In this document: one piece after another, positions 1-7,862 of the stretch
Position numbering within the stretch: position 1 is the stretch's first letter
Layout of the letters: every line of letters begins with the position of its first letter
Source of the DNA: Alphaproteobacteria bacterium
Lineage (GTDB): Bacteria > Pseudomonadota > Alphaproteobacteria > Thalassobaculales > Thalassobaculaceae
Direction: 5' to 3'
Assembly: GCA_024742275.1 (NCBI GenBank)
Contig: JANSYS010000008.1
Location: forward strand, 62,001 to 126,000
Length of the DNA stretch: 64,000 nucleotides
The notes under the pieces: model-generated
What the model saw: only the letters and a program-made list of their open reading frames with translations
Database searches by the model: none
Told to the model about the DNA's origin: nothing
Translations under genes and position numbers: made by a program

Positions 1-372
1 CCGGCCCGGATTTAGGCCACGCATGATGGCTTTGTTCACGGAGATCAGGGCTTCGATATCGCCCTCACCCGACTGCACGAGCCCGGTCTCTCGCGATACC
101 CAAATTCCGAGACTTACGATGGCCGCACGTAGTTCACGCGGCAGCATGTTTCCCTCGGTGCCGACGTCCTCGACGAACGTATCCCAAACCTGATTGTTCC
201 AGTTCAGCGCATCCATGACCTCAGCCATCACAGTCGGCTTGCCACGCGACTCGCCGATCTGCTCCTGTGCCTTGATCAACGCCGCTGTAACCTGCCCGAG
301 CAGACGATACTCAACGTCGCGCGGCGTCGCGGTGCTCTTGATCGTTCGATTGTAGGCATCGTAGCTGGACAT
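1..372 (-). CDS. flaF: Flagellar biosynthesis regulator FlaF (3' end cut by window)
   Basis: The 124 readable codons begin MSSYDAYNRT and match the FlaF family, a small cytoplasmic protein needed for flagellin synthesis or secretion in alphaproteobacteria, where it works with FlbT and flagellin. The start ATG is at 372-370 and no stop is reached before base 1. FlaF is usually about 115-125 aa, so only a few residues are probably missing. It lies 18 bp downstream of flbT on the same strand and is very likely co-transcribed with it. Assignment rests on recognised family sequence plus the flbT neighbour. Confidence 0.9.
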   Translation of the reverse strand, partial: MSSYDAYNRTIKSTATPRDVEYRLLGQVTAALIKAQEQIGESRGKPTVMAEVMDALNWNNQVWDTFVEDVGTEGNMLPRELRAAIVSLGIWVSRETGLVQSGEGDIEALISVNKAIMRGLNPGR

Positions 373-390
373 TCGGACTTCACCGTCCAA

Positions 391-828
391 TCAGGGCGTT
401 TCCAGAGCGATACTTGGCTTCTCGGCCGTCTCACCGCGACCGAACGCAAGCACCTGCTCTTCATAAGCGATTAATGCTTTACAAGTCTTTAATGCCCTGT
501 AGTAGCGCGCTGCGTTGACATCCTGAACGATGTGCAACAGCGTCCGCCGCACCTCGTTGAAAGTCGTAGCCTCCATGAATTCCTCGATCAGTCTCATGAA
601 GGTCGGGTAGTAGTCCTTGCGTCCTTCATCATCGAGGTACATCAGGAGGATAGAGAAATAGATACGCTTAGCGGGCGTATCCGCCTCCGTCTCCTGCATG
701 ATGTCCTTGCCCAGCAGGATCGTCGCCTCATTCTGCAACACGAGCGACGCACCCTTGTTGCCGGCGACCATGACGGCGCCGTTGACGACGAATTTCTCTC
801 CAGGCTTGATGTTGACCTTTAGCGGCAT
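391..828 (-). CDS. flbT: Flagellin synthesis post-transcriptional repressor FlbT
   Basis: The 145-aa product is full length for FlbT and carries the family N-terminus MPLKVNIKPGEKFVVNGAV. In Caulobacter FlbT binds the 5' untranslated leader of flagellin mRNA and lowers its translation and stability until the hook is finished. flaF follows 18 bp downstream, and two flagellin genes with a shared leader sequence lie 2-4 kb away, so the likely RNA targets are close by. The ribosome binding site upstream of 828 is weak. Divergent from the TPR-glycosyltransferase gene. Confidence 0.94.
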   Translation of the reverse strand: MPLKVNIKPGEKFVVNGAVMVAGNKGASLVLQNEATILLGKDIMQETEADTPAKRIYFSILLMYLDDEGRKDYYPTFMRLIEEFMEATTFNEVRRTLLHIVQDVNAARYYRALKTCKALIAYEEQVLAFGRGETAEKPSIALETP

Positions 829-941
829 GTGGTAAATGTCGCATTCATTTTCCGACTGTCAAGCGAAGCTGGGCTAACACGAATGATTTGTCGGTGGCAT
901 CGAAGCGCCCATGCGGGTTTCCGCTCTCGCATGTTCATGCC

Positions 942-967
942 CGGAACGGCGGGTTCGGAACGGCGGG
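942..967. repeat. 12-bp direct repeat, 14-bp period, upstream of the TPR-glycosyltransferase
   Basis: CGGAACGGCGGG occurs at 942-953 and again at 956-967, separated by TT, ending 37 bp before the chosen ATG at 1005. Such closely spaced copies can be a regulator site or a slippage product. No known binding motif was recognised. Confidence 0.5.
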
Positions 968-1004
968 ATGCACTTCTCGTTCATCCGATTCGCTTGTTCT
1001 GAGT

Positions 1005-2771
1005 ATGCCTGACCTGCTGTCCGACGCGTTGAATGCCGGCTTGCGCGCTCACAGAGCGGGCCAAATCGAACAGGCGCTGGCGACGTACGATGCCGTGCTG
1101 GCGATCGAACCAAACCATGGGACGGCGCGTCACTTACGTGGTTTCGCACTACTGCAACTCGGCAGCCTCGAAAAGGCCGCGCTCGACTTACGGGCAGCAG
1201 TGCGCCTGACCCCGTCCAACGCGAACGCATGGGGTCATCTAGCCGTTTGTCTTTCCCGGATGGACGAGAGCGCCATATCCACGGCCCGCCGGGCCCTGTT
1301 GCTGAACCCCGCATCCGCAGAACCTCTGGATGTCATCTGCCGCGCGCCAGAGGCAGGCCCGAAAAGTGTCTCTCAGCTCCTTCAGATATCTCCGGGAGAG
1401 CCTACAGTCTGGAGCAGGGCTGGAGTGAATCTAGCCCGGTCCGATCCGGACGCGGCCCGACGGGCTCTTCAGCGATGCTTGATGCTCGCACCCGGCGAAG
1501 CCCCGTCCCTGCTCGACTTAGCCGATCTGGAGCGCCAACGCAAAGCGCCCGCCACCGCTCACAGGCTGGCGTCATGGAGCTTGATCCTGCGGCCGATGGA
1601 ACCGCGGTCGCTCGCCGAACGGGCAGCGGCATCGGTTGAGTTGGATGCTATCGACGACGCGCTGGCGGAGACGGCGATGGCCCTTGTGCGCGACCCGGCA
1701 CACGTGAGGGCATGGGGGAATCGCGGCGAAGCCTTCTATAGACTGGCGGACTACGAGGCGGCCAAGGACTGCGGAAAGCGCGCGCTCATGCTCGCGGGAA
1801 ACGATCCGGACGTCCGCGCCAACCTGGGCGCCTATAGACTTGCAGCCGGCGATCTTTCTGCCGGTTGGCGCCTCTTCCGCAACCGGCCCGCCCGCCGACA
1901 AATACGGCGCGCGGATCTGCCTAGATGGACAGGCGAATCCGGCGTCCGCCTCTTGGTGCTGGCGGAACAGGGCCTGGGCGACGAGTTGCTGTTCTCGTCT
2001 ATGTGGTCCGATCTCGATCGTCGGATCGCGGACGGCGGACTCGCATCGGTCAAGGTTGAAGCGGATAGACGCATCATCGCGCTCGGTTCCCGCGCTTGCC
2101 CGCATCTGACCTGGCATCCGAGGCTCTCGCCGGAGGCTAGCGGAGAGCATCTCACCCATTGGTGCCTGGCGGGCGATCTGCTGGAGATGCTGCGTCCGAC
2201 CCTGAGCGACTTCGGCGGATCGAGATCGGGGCTAGCTCCGGACCCCGGGCTCGTCGACAAGTGGGTGAACTGGATGGACCAAAATGCCGGCGGACGGCCG
2301 GCAGTCGGGCTGTGCTGGCGCTCCGGCAGCCTCGCGGGGCATCGGCAACGGCACTATCCGGCAATCGAGGACTGCGCTCCTATCTTGCTGCAGAAGGACC
2401 GTTTTTTCGTTGTTCTTCAATACGATGAATGTGAGAGAGAAGTATCTGGCGCCCCCCTGGGTCAAGGATCAGAGGTCGCGTTTCCACCCGGTCTGGATCG
2501 CCGGAACGATCAGGAAGGAGTCGCCGCGCTCATGGCAGCCCTCGATTTGGTGGTAAGTGCCGATACCGCGGTCTTGGCGCTCGCCGGCGCGCTCGGCGTC
2601 CCGGCGCTCGGGTTTGTTCTCCATCCGGGCTGGGTAGGCCTGGGACAACCGGGGCACCCATGGTTTCCAAGCGTTGAGCGGCTCTACCGTCCGCCAACAA
2701 TCCCCTGGAAGCAAACCATGACGTCGGTCGCAGAACGGGTAGATGCCCTCTTGAATCCTCGACCCGTCTGA
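1005..2771 (+). CDS. TPR protein with C-terminal glycosyltransferase-like domain (candidate flagellin glycosyltransferase)
   Basis: The 588-aa product starts MPDLLSDALNAG, followed by tetratricopeptide repeats over about residues 5-300 and a glycosyltransferase-like domain from about 315 onward. The domain has the EQGLGDE signature at 321, VGLCWRSG at 434-441 and DLVVSADTAV near the end, as in TPR-linked GT9/GT41-type transferases. The open frame runs upstream to 888 with a TTG, but the TPR region begins right after the ATG at 1005, so that start was chosen. It lies between flbT and the flagellin genes and is a paralogue of the gene at 9805. In Caulobacter the TPR-glycosyltransferase FlmG modifies flagellin; the same role here is inference from architecture and position. 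Confidence 0.7.
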   Translation: MPDLLSDALNAGLRAHRAGQIEQALATYDAVLAIEPNHGTARHLRGFALLQLGSLEKAALDLRAAVRLTPSNANAWGHLAVCLSRMDESAISTARRALLLNPASAEPLDVICRAPEAGPKSVSQLLQISPGEPTVWSRAGVNLARSDPDAARRALQRCLMLAPGEAPSLLDLADLERQRKAPATAHRLASWSLILRPMEPRSLAERAAASVELDAIDDALAETAMALVRDPAHVRAWGNRGEAFYRLADYEAAKDCGKRALMLAGNDPDVRANLGAYRLAAGDLSAGWRLFRNRPARRQIRRADLPRWTGESGVRLLVLAEQGLGDELLFSSMWSDLDRRIADGGLASVKVEADRRIIALGSRACPHLTWHPRLSPEASGEHLTHWCLAGDLLEMLRPTLSDFGGSRSGLAPDPGLVDKWVNWMDQNAGGRPAVGLCWRSGSLAGHRQRHYPAIEDCAPILLQKDRFFVVLQYDECEREVSGAPLGQGSEVAFPPGLDRRNDQEGVAALMAALDLVVSADTAVLALAGALGVPALGFVLHPGWVGLGQPGHPWFPSVERLYRPPTIPWKQTMTSVAERVDALLNPRPV

Positions 2772-2840
2772 CACCGCGGACAGTCATATCGACGGGTATT
2801 GCGCCGCATTTCCAAGACGACCCGACACCAACGACAAGCA

Positions 2841-2877
2841 CTAAAAAGAAAAAGGGCCGGACATCACTGTCCGGCCC
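2841..2877 (-). terminator. Intrinsic terminator of flagellin gene 1
   Basis: A perfect 10-bp stem (2854-2863 with 2868-2877) with loop TCAC is followed on the minus strand by TTTTTCTTTTTAG. It sits 23 bp after the flagellin stop codon. The T-run is on the minus-strand side, so it ends flagellin transcription. Confidence 0.9.
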
Positions 2878-2899
2878 CGGAATTGAGTTGGCGAACCGA

Positions 2900-3730
2900 T
2901 TAACGGAACAGGCCCAGCACCGACTGCGGACGCTGGTTGGCGATACCAAGCGTCTGGATCGAGAGCTGCTGCTGCACCTGAAGCGCGGTCAGTCGAGCGG
3001 ACTCACGGGCCAGGTCGGCATCGACGATGTTGCCGAGACCTTCCTCAATCGCGTCAGTGATCTGCTCGATGAACGTGGTCTGCAGGTTGAGCGCGCGGAC
3101 CTCGGCACCGAAGGAACCCAGGGCCGTGTTGACAACCGACTCCAAGTTGGAGAACTGGTTCGTGAGGACTTGCTGAGCGGAGGTCGCCGACCCGACGCTA
3201 ACCGCAGCCAGCGACACGGTCTGCGTACGCAGGTCCTGAGCCGACAGGGTGAGCGTGCCGCCATTCAGGTTCGACAGAGTGTTCACGTCTACCGACGCAG
3301 TTGCTGTATCAAGCAGGTTGATGCCGTTGAACACCGAGTTGTCGATGAAGTTCGCGGCCTGGGAAAGCAACTGGTTGAAGTCGCTCGTCAGGATGTCCCG
3401 CTGAGCCGTGGTGATGCCGTCGTTCGACAGCTCGGTCAGCTTCTGGCGGATATCGGTCAGCAGGTTCGAAACGCCGGTCGTTCCGGCAACCGCGACCGCG
3501 CCGATACCCTTTGCGGTATTCAGGCCCTGAGTGACGGCCGCAAAACCCTTCAGCTCGCCCCGGATACCCTGGGCGATGGAGAAGTTCGACGCGTCATCGA
3601 GAGCACCCGCAACCTTCAAACCCGTGGACACGCGGTTCTGCGTGATATCAAGGGACCGGTTCACCGAATTGAGGGTCCGGAGAGCGGTAAAGGCAGACGG
3701 ATTGGTGTTAATGGAGTTCTGAACAGCCAT
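2900..3730 (-). CDS. fliC: Flagellin (copy 1 of the tandem pair)
   Basis: The 276-aa filament protein starts MAVQNSINTNPSAF. The conserved N-terminal (about 1-135) and C-terminal (about 195-276) coiled-coil D0/D1 regions are present and there is almost no variable D2/D3 part, as in Caulobacter-type short flagellins. The C-terminus ends with the hydrophobic QSVLGLFR. A strong GGAGG site precedes the ATG at 3730, and the leader shares a 16-nt block with flagellin 2. It is followed by an intrinsic terminator and is probably monocistronic. Very similar to the gene at 4040-4870, consistent with tandem duplication. Confidence 0.95.
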   Translation of the reverse strand: MAVQNSINTNPSAFTALRTLNSVNRSLDITQNRVSTGLKVAGALDDASNFSIAQGIRGELKGFAAVTQGLNTAKGIGAVAVAGTTGVSNLLTDIRQKLTELSNDGITTAQRDILTSDFNQLLSQAANFIDNSVFNGINLLDTATASVDVNTLSNLNGGTLTLSAQDLRTQTVSLAAVSVGSATSAQQVLTNQFSNLESVVNTALGSFGAEVRALNLQTTFIEQITDAIEEGLGNIVDADLARESARLTALQVQQQLSIQTLGIANQRPQSVLGLFR

Positions 3731-3737
3731 TGTGGCC

Positions 3738-3753
3738 TCCTCGTTCTAAGGAT
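3738..3753 (-). promoter_or_regulatory. Conserved flagellin leader block (copy 1)
   Basis: The minus strand reads ATCCTTAGAACGAGGA, identical to the block before flagellin 2 and at the same distance (7 nt) from the ATG. It runs into the ribosome binding site GGAGG. A shared leader abutting the ribosome site is a natural candidate for FlbT-dependent control; that role is inferred. Confidence 0.65.
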
Positions 3754-3981
3754 ACGAACATTTTGTCCGAAAAAGGGTCAACGGACCCCAGAGCACCAAC
3801 AGAACTGCCCCACGCGCATCGATGAGTCAACCAGATTCTTCGGCTGACGACGATGCCGCAGGGGAGGAGACCTCTACGGGTTGATCTGAAAAGCGTCTAA
3901 CAAATTGGTTTCATTTAAGATACCGGTCTCTCCGTCGTTCCTCTTTCGTTTCGATTTCACCATCAACCGAATGTTTGGGTG

Positions 3982-4016
3982 GGGGTGGAGCCGGCGGCTC
4001 CACCCCACATTTTTTT
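3982..4016. terminator. Stem-loop after flagellin gene 2
   Basis: A perfect 11-bp stem (3982-3992 with 3996-4006) and 3-nt loop begins 34 bp after the flagellin 2 stop. The T-run (4010-4016) lies on the plus-strand side, so on the minus strand the hairpin is preceded by A residues and lacks a downstream U-tract. It may still end or protect the flagellin 2 transcript. Confidence 0.6.
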
Positions 4017-4039
4017 CTGACGTTCGCCGTCCCAACCGG

Positions 4040-4870
4040 TTACCCGAACAGGCCCAGCAGGGTCTGCGGGCGCTGGTTGGCGATGCCCAGCGTCTGGATC
4101 GACAGCTGCTGCTGCACCTGCTTGGCGGTCAGCCTGGCCGACTCCCGCGCAAGATCAGCATCGACGATGTTGCCCAGACCTTCTTCGGTCGCATCCGAAA
4201 TCTGCTCCAGGAACGAGGTCTGCAGCTCAAGAGCCCGAACCTCGGCACCCAAGGAACCGAGCGCAGAGTTCACCACCGATTCCAGGTTGGAATACTGGTT
4301 GGCGATGACCGCCTGCGTGGATGTGGCCGAACCGACGCTGACCGCGGCCAGCGACAGGGTCTGGGTCCGCAGGTCCTGACCGGTCAGGGTCAGAGTGCCG
4401 CCCGTCAGGTTCGACAGGGTGTTCACGTCCGGAGACGCGGTGGTCGTATCGAGAAGATTGACGCCGTTGAACACCGCGTTGTCGATGAAGTTGGCGGCCT
4501 GCGACAGGAGCTGGTTGAAGTCGCTCGTCAGGATATCCCGCTGAGCGGTCGTGATCCCTTCGTTCGACAGTTCGGTCAGCTTCTGGCGGACCGTCTGCAG
4601 CAGATCGGAGATACCGGTCGTGCCGGCAATCGCGACCTTGCCGATACCCTTCGCGTTGTTCAAACCCTGAGTCACCGCTCCGATTGCCTTGAGCTCACCG
4701 CGAATACCCTGGGCGATAGCGAAGTTCGACGCATCGTCCAGAGCACCGGTGACCTTCAAGCCGGTCGACACACGATTCTGGATCGTGTCGAGCGTCCGGT
4801 TCACGGAGTTGAGGTTGCGAAGGGCCACGAAGGATGCCGGGTTTGTGTTGATGGAGTTCTGTACAGCCAT
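4040..4870 (-). CDS. fliC: Flagellin (copy 2 of the tandem pair)
   Basis: The 276-aa flagellin starts MAVQNSINTNPASF and ends QTLLGLFG. It has the same length and domain layout as copy 1, with differences spread through the central part (for example about residues 145-185). The ATG at 4870 follows a GAGGA site inside the shared leader block. Upstream on the minus strand lies an AT-rich tract with a TTGACA hexamer, so this copy may have a strong vegetative promoter. Two flagellins of identical length suggest duplication with division into early and late or minor and major subunits, which the sequence cannot decide. Confidence 0.95.
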   Translation of the reverse strand: MAVQNSINTNPASFVALRNLNSVNRTLDTIQNRVSTGLKVTGALDDASNFAIAQGIRGELKAIGAVTQGLNNAKGIGKVAIAGTTGISDLLQTVRQKLTELSNEGITTAQRDILTSDFNQLLSQAANFIDNAVFNGVNLLDTTTASPDVNTLSNLTGGTLTLTGQDLRTQTLSLAAVSVGSATSTQAVIANQYSNLESVVNSALGSLGAEVRALELQTSFLEQISDATEEGLGNIVDADLARESARLTAKQVQQQLSIQTLGIANQRPQTLLGLFG

Positions 4871-4877
4871 TGTTCTG

Positions 4878-4893
4878 TCCTCGTTCTAAGGAT
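4878..4893 (-). promoter_or_regulatory. Conserved flagellin leader block (copy 2)
   Basis: Same 16 nt as at 3738-3753 (minus strand ATCCTTAGAACGAGGA), again ending 7 nt before the ATG. Immediately upstream is a 5-bp CCGGC-AAAAA-GCCGG hairpin (about 4900-4914) that is not present before flagellin 1. Confidence 0.65.
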
Positions 4894-4946
4894 GGGTTGC
4901 CCGGCTTTTTGCCGGCCAGAAAACGGATCGCTCCGTCTCGTCCACC

Positions 4947-5012
4947 TTTAAATCACATTGTGTATTCTGATGTCAAGTATTTTAGATAAAAAAATAATGT
5001 ATTTTATATAAT
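4947..5012 (-). promoter_or_regulatory. Possible sigma-70 promoter with UP-like AT tract for flagellin 2
   Basis: On the minus strand a perfect TTGACA (4971-4976) is followed after 18 bp by TTTAAA (4947-4952). Directly upstream, 4977-5012 is almost pure A/T with several A- and T-runs, like an UP element. The -10 match is only 4 of 6. Confidence 0.4.
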
Positions 5013-5145
5013 GTCATTCCGCACCGTTCCGGCTCGCTGCTGCATCTCTCATGCCTTTTCTGGGCAAATGACCGATCACGGCCCGCTCGGCCCGCATTCA
5101 TACCCAGCGTCTAAACCGGAACTGGCGCCTGTTGACCGCTATAGG

Positions 5146-5191
5146 CGGCAAGGCTTGCCGACTGAGGGCACAGGACCGGCAAGTTCTGCCG
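5146..5191. promoter_or_regulatory. Two palindromic enhancer-like sites (candidate FlbD sites)
   Basis: CGGCAAGGCTTGCCG at 5146-5160 and CGGCAAGTTCTGCCG at 5177-5191 are near-identical 15-bp palindromes. Their centres are 31 bp apart, about three helical turns, and lie about 118 and 149 bp upstream of the start predicted from the sigma-54 promoter. This is the usual place for enhancers of sigma-54 activators, and the window encodes one, FlbD. The link to FlbD is inference. Confidence 0.55.
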
Positions 5192-5275
5192 CCGGCCCTT
5201 CCCACCAGCTGACAAACCCGCCGATGACCGCCGGCAATCCCGACGATTTCCGCCCTGAACCATTGTCGACGCTTC

Positions 5276-5291
5276 TGGCCCGCCCTTTGCA
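5276..5291 (+). promoter_or_regulatory. Sigma-54 (-24/-12) promoter of fliK-flgD-flgE
   Basis: TGGCCCG-CCCT-TTGCA differs from the TGGCACG-N4-TTGCW consensus at one base and has the invariant GG (5277-5278) and GC (5289-5290) exactly 10 bp apart. Transcription would start near 5302, 25 bp before the fliK ATG. Confidence 0.75.
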
Positions 5292-5326
5292 AAGGTGTCC
5301 ACGCAACCGACCAGGCAGGTGGGATC

Positions 5327-7060
5327 ATGGACCTCCAAGCAATAGATCCACGGGCATCGTCCCCGTCAGCGAGCAATCGGAAACAACCGGCATCGACCGG
5401 CGGCGTCTTCCAGGGCGTCATGCAGATGATGTCTGACATCGCCGATCGCCGGATCGAGGCGAAGAGCCGCGATACATCGGACACTGCGCCCACGCGACAC
5501 GCGGACCGCACCGAAGACCCTCAAGCCGATGAGCTCCGTACGGACAAGCCTCGCGATAAGGATGATGCGGATCAGGCGAAGGCCGGAGACAAAGAGAAGA
5601 ATCACGATGCGGTCGCCGAGTCGGTCGCCCTCAATCCCGCTACCATCGATCCCGCCGTGATCGCCTCCGCGTCCGAGACGACGACCACCTCCAATGGCGA
5701 CGTCGGCTCCCTAACAGGAACGCGCAACGCACCTCAGGTTTCCGCCCCCCGTTCAACAGCCGCTTCTGCTACGCAGGGTGACGCGGTCGACGGTGCGCGC
5801 GCAGCGAATCCACAGGGGCAGTCGCTCCCGCCGCAGAGCGTTCCGAATCAACCGACGCAGTCCCAATCGGCAACACCCCAATCCCCAGTGGCCGACCAGG
5901 CGTCTGCTGTCGCCCGCATTGTCCCGCCGCCGGTGAAACAAGGCGAGTCGTCGGAGGCGGCGATCAAACTGTCCGGAGCCGGCAACGGCGCCGGACAGAA
6001 GACGGACGGCGCGGCCGGACGGCCCGACGCGCTGATGGGCGCCAAAGTATCCGTCGAAGGGCCCGCTCCGGTCGCTCGATCACAAGGCGTATCCTCGGCC
6101 GTGCTGGTCCAGGCTCAACAGGCTGCCGCGACCGCGCAGCCGCAGTTGCAGACGTCCACGGCGAATGGCGGCGCCGGCACCCTGCATGTCGGAGGCAATC
6201 AACCGACGTTCGTCGGCGCCGACGGCATCGCATCGGGCGGCCAGGGCGCAGCCGGGCAGAACAGCGGTGGCCAGAACAACGCTGGCCAGAACGGCGGCGC
6301 CCAGAACCAAGGGCAGAATACCGGGCAAAACGGTCAGACGAACCCGCAGCAGATCGGCGCCAGCTTTGGCGCGACGATCGGTCAGCGCGGCTTCGGCGGC
6401 GACGCCTCCCGTGCCGAATTTCAGCAAATCCTCGCAACCCGAACCGCTCGGCCACAACCGGCAGCACTGGCCAGCGGCGAGTCCGGACGCCCGATGGGGG
6501 CATCCGGCGGTTCCTTGTCGACGACACCTTTGACCATGGCCGGGGTTGGCGGACCCCAGAGCACGCATACCTCCGCCTCCCTGGTCAACCGGGCGGCCGC
6601 AACCGCTCATGGCCGGCCGGGTGCCACTTTGGGCACCCCGGCCGACCAGGTTGCCGTGAAGCTTTCAGCCACCGCCAAGGATGGCGGCGGAAAAGTCACG
6701 GTGCGCCTGAACCCTGAAGAACTTGGCAAGGTCGACATCAAGATGGAGATCTCGCGGGACGGTCATGTCCGGGCAATCGTCGCAGCCGAGCGCCCTGAGA
6801 CCCTGGAATTGCTCCAGCGAGACGCCAAGGCTCTCGAGCGCGCGCTGCAGGATGCCGGTCTTCAGACCGATGGCGACTCACTGGAGTTCGATCTTCGCGG
6901 TGACGGCGGGAGGTTTGCCGAGAGCTCCGGCGACGAACCCGCGAACAAGCCAGGCGCCGCCCCTGAAATCGATGACGGCGACGTGGTCGCCGATGACCAG
7001 CAGAGCGATACGGGTTCGGGCGGCTTAAAGGCCGACGGCAGCCTCGACATGGTCGCTTAG
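5327..7060 (+). CDS. fliK: Flagellar hook-length control protein FliK
   Basis: The 577-aa protein has a long low-complexity N-terminal and central part rich in Gln, Ala, Gly and Asn (a Gly-Gln-Asn-rich run at about residues 300-345), as expected of the extended ruler region. The C-terminal Flg_hook domain at about residues 435-530 includes VTVRLNPEELGKVDIKM. FliK is secreted during hook growth and switches export from hook to filament substrates. Translation starts at an ATG after GGTGGG. flgD follows 11 bp after the stop, and the set lies behind a sigma-54 promoter, fitting a late hook-class operon. Confidence 0.92.
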   Translation: MDLQAIDPRASSPSASNRKQPASTGGVFQGVMQMMSDIADRRIEAKSRDTSDTAPTRHADRTEDPQADELRTDKPRDKDDADQAKAGDKEKNHDAVAESVALNPATIDPAVIASASETTTTSNGDVGSLTGTRNAPQVSAPRSTAASATQGDAVDGARAANPQGQSLPPQSVPNQPTQSQSATPQSPVADQASAVARIVPPPVKQGESSEAAIKLSGAGNGAGQKTDGAAGRPDALMGAKVSVEGPAPVARSQGVSSAVLVQAQQAAATAQPQLQTSTANGGAGTLHVGGNQPTFVGADGIASGGQGAAGQNSGGQNNAGQNGGAQNQGQNTGQNGQTNPQQIGASFGATIGQRGFGGDASRAEFQQILATRTARPQPAALASGESGRPMGASGGSLSTTPLTMAGVGGPQSTHTSASLVNRAAATAHGRPGATLGTPADQVAVKLSATAKDGGGKVTVRLNPEELGKVDIKMEISRDGHVRAIVAAERPETLELLQRDAKALERALQDAGLQTDGDSLEFDLRGDGGRFAESSGDEPANKPGAAPEIDDGDVVADDQQSDTGSGGLKADGSLDMVA

Positions 7061-7071
7061 GAGGTACGGAT

Positions 7072-7746
7072 ATGGATGTCAGCAGCACCACAAGCACCAG
7101 CTCGAGCACCAGCTCCGGCACCAGCAGCTCGATGACAGGGTTGGCCGATCAGTACGATCAGTTTCTGACCCTGCTGACGACCCAGTTGCAGAACCAGGAT
7201 CCGCTGAACCCCATGGATAACAACCAGATGGTGGATCAGCTCGTGAATTTTGCGTCGGTCGAACAGCAGATCAAGCAGAACGACAACCTCGAGTCGTTGA
7301 TCGGTCTGCTCAACGCCAGCGCCGACGCGGCCGCCGTCTCCTACATCGGCAAGGATGTTCAGGTCGAAGGAGATATCTCCCACTTCGACGGACAGAACCC
7401 GATCACCTTCGGCTACAAGCCCGACAAGGGCGTCGAGGAGTTGACGGTCAAGATCTACGGCTCGGACGGCCAACCGGTCCGCGAGTTCGCGGGCGGCACC
7501 TCCGCTCAGCGGCACGAAATCACCTGGGACGGGACCGACCAGAACGGCGATCCGGTCGAACCCGGCCTCTACTACTTCGCCGTAAGTGCAAAGGACGCCG
7601 ACGACAACACCGTCAAGGCGACCGCGGACATCACGGGCCGAGTGACCGGAACGGAGTTTTCAGACAACGGCCCGGTCGTGCAGATCGGTGACGCCGAATA
7701 CGCGCTGAATGAACTGATTTCAGTGACCGACCGCGGCAACACCTGA
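7072..7746 (+). CDS. flgD: Flagellar hook assembly scaffold FlgD
   Basis: The 224-aa FlgD caps the growing hook and lets FlgE subunits polymerise. After a Ser/Thr-rich start comes the conserved core QFLTLLTTQLQNQDPLNPMD at about residues 27-46, then NNQMV, then the FlgD Ig/tudor-like region with the WDGTDQNGDPVEPGLYY block. A strong AGGAGG precedes the ATG. It lies between fliK and flgE, a standard order. The length is normal for the family. Confidence 0.96.
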   Translation: MDVSSTTSTSSSTSSGTSSSMTGLADQYDQFLTLLTTQLQNQDPLNPMDNNQMVDQLVNFASVEQQIKQNDNLESLIGLLNASADAAAVSYIGKDVQVEGDISHFDGQNPITFGYKPDKGVEELTVKIYGSDGQPVREFAGGTSAQRHEITWDGTDQNGDPVEPGLYYFAVSAKDADDNTVKATADITGRVTGTEFSDNGPVVQIGDAEYALNELISVTDRGNT

Positions 7747-7862
7747 TCGACGATTCTCCGGCCCCAGAAGGTGGCCGGTCTCCCTAGCCAGAAGGCGCTC
7801 TATCAAGCTTCCCGATGCGGACAGCGGCAAGAACCGCGCGCATCCCATGGAGGAAAAGAACA

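Larger units (their letters stand above)
3731..4039. other. Intergenic region between the two flagellin genes
   Basis: These 309 bp hold no convincing gene. They contain the leader and presumed promoter of flagellin 1 near 3738-3800 (a TTGACC-like -35 is visible on the minus strand) and, at the far end, a hairpin at 3982-4006 just after flagellin 2. No good sigma-54 -24/-12 pair was found. Confidence 0.6.
4871..5326. other. Regulatory intergenic region between flagellin 2 and fliK
   Basis: These 456 bp hold no convincing gene. They carry two divergent promoter regions: on the flagellin side a leader block, a small CCGGC/GCCGG hairpin and an AT island (4977-5012), and on the fliK side two 15-bp palindromes (5146-5191) and a sigma-54 promoter (5276-5291). 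Each element is listed separately. Confidence 0.75.

Noticed and set aside
4898-4916. Possible sigma-54 promoter in the flagellin 2 leader (GG-N10-GC)
   Set aside because: The -12 element reads AAGC instead of TTGC and the match comes from a small CCGGC/GCCGG hairpin.
2888-4951. Long open frames on the plus strand opposite both flagellin genes (319 and 348 codons)
   Set aside because: They mirror the flagellin reading frames in GC-rich codons, have no recognisable domains, and start without ribosome sites. The minus-strand flagellins are certain.
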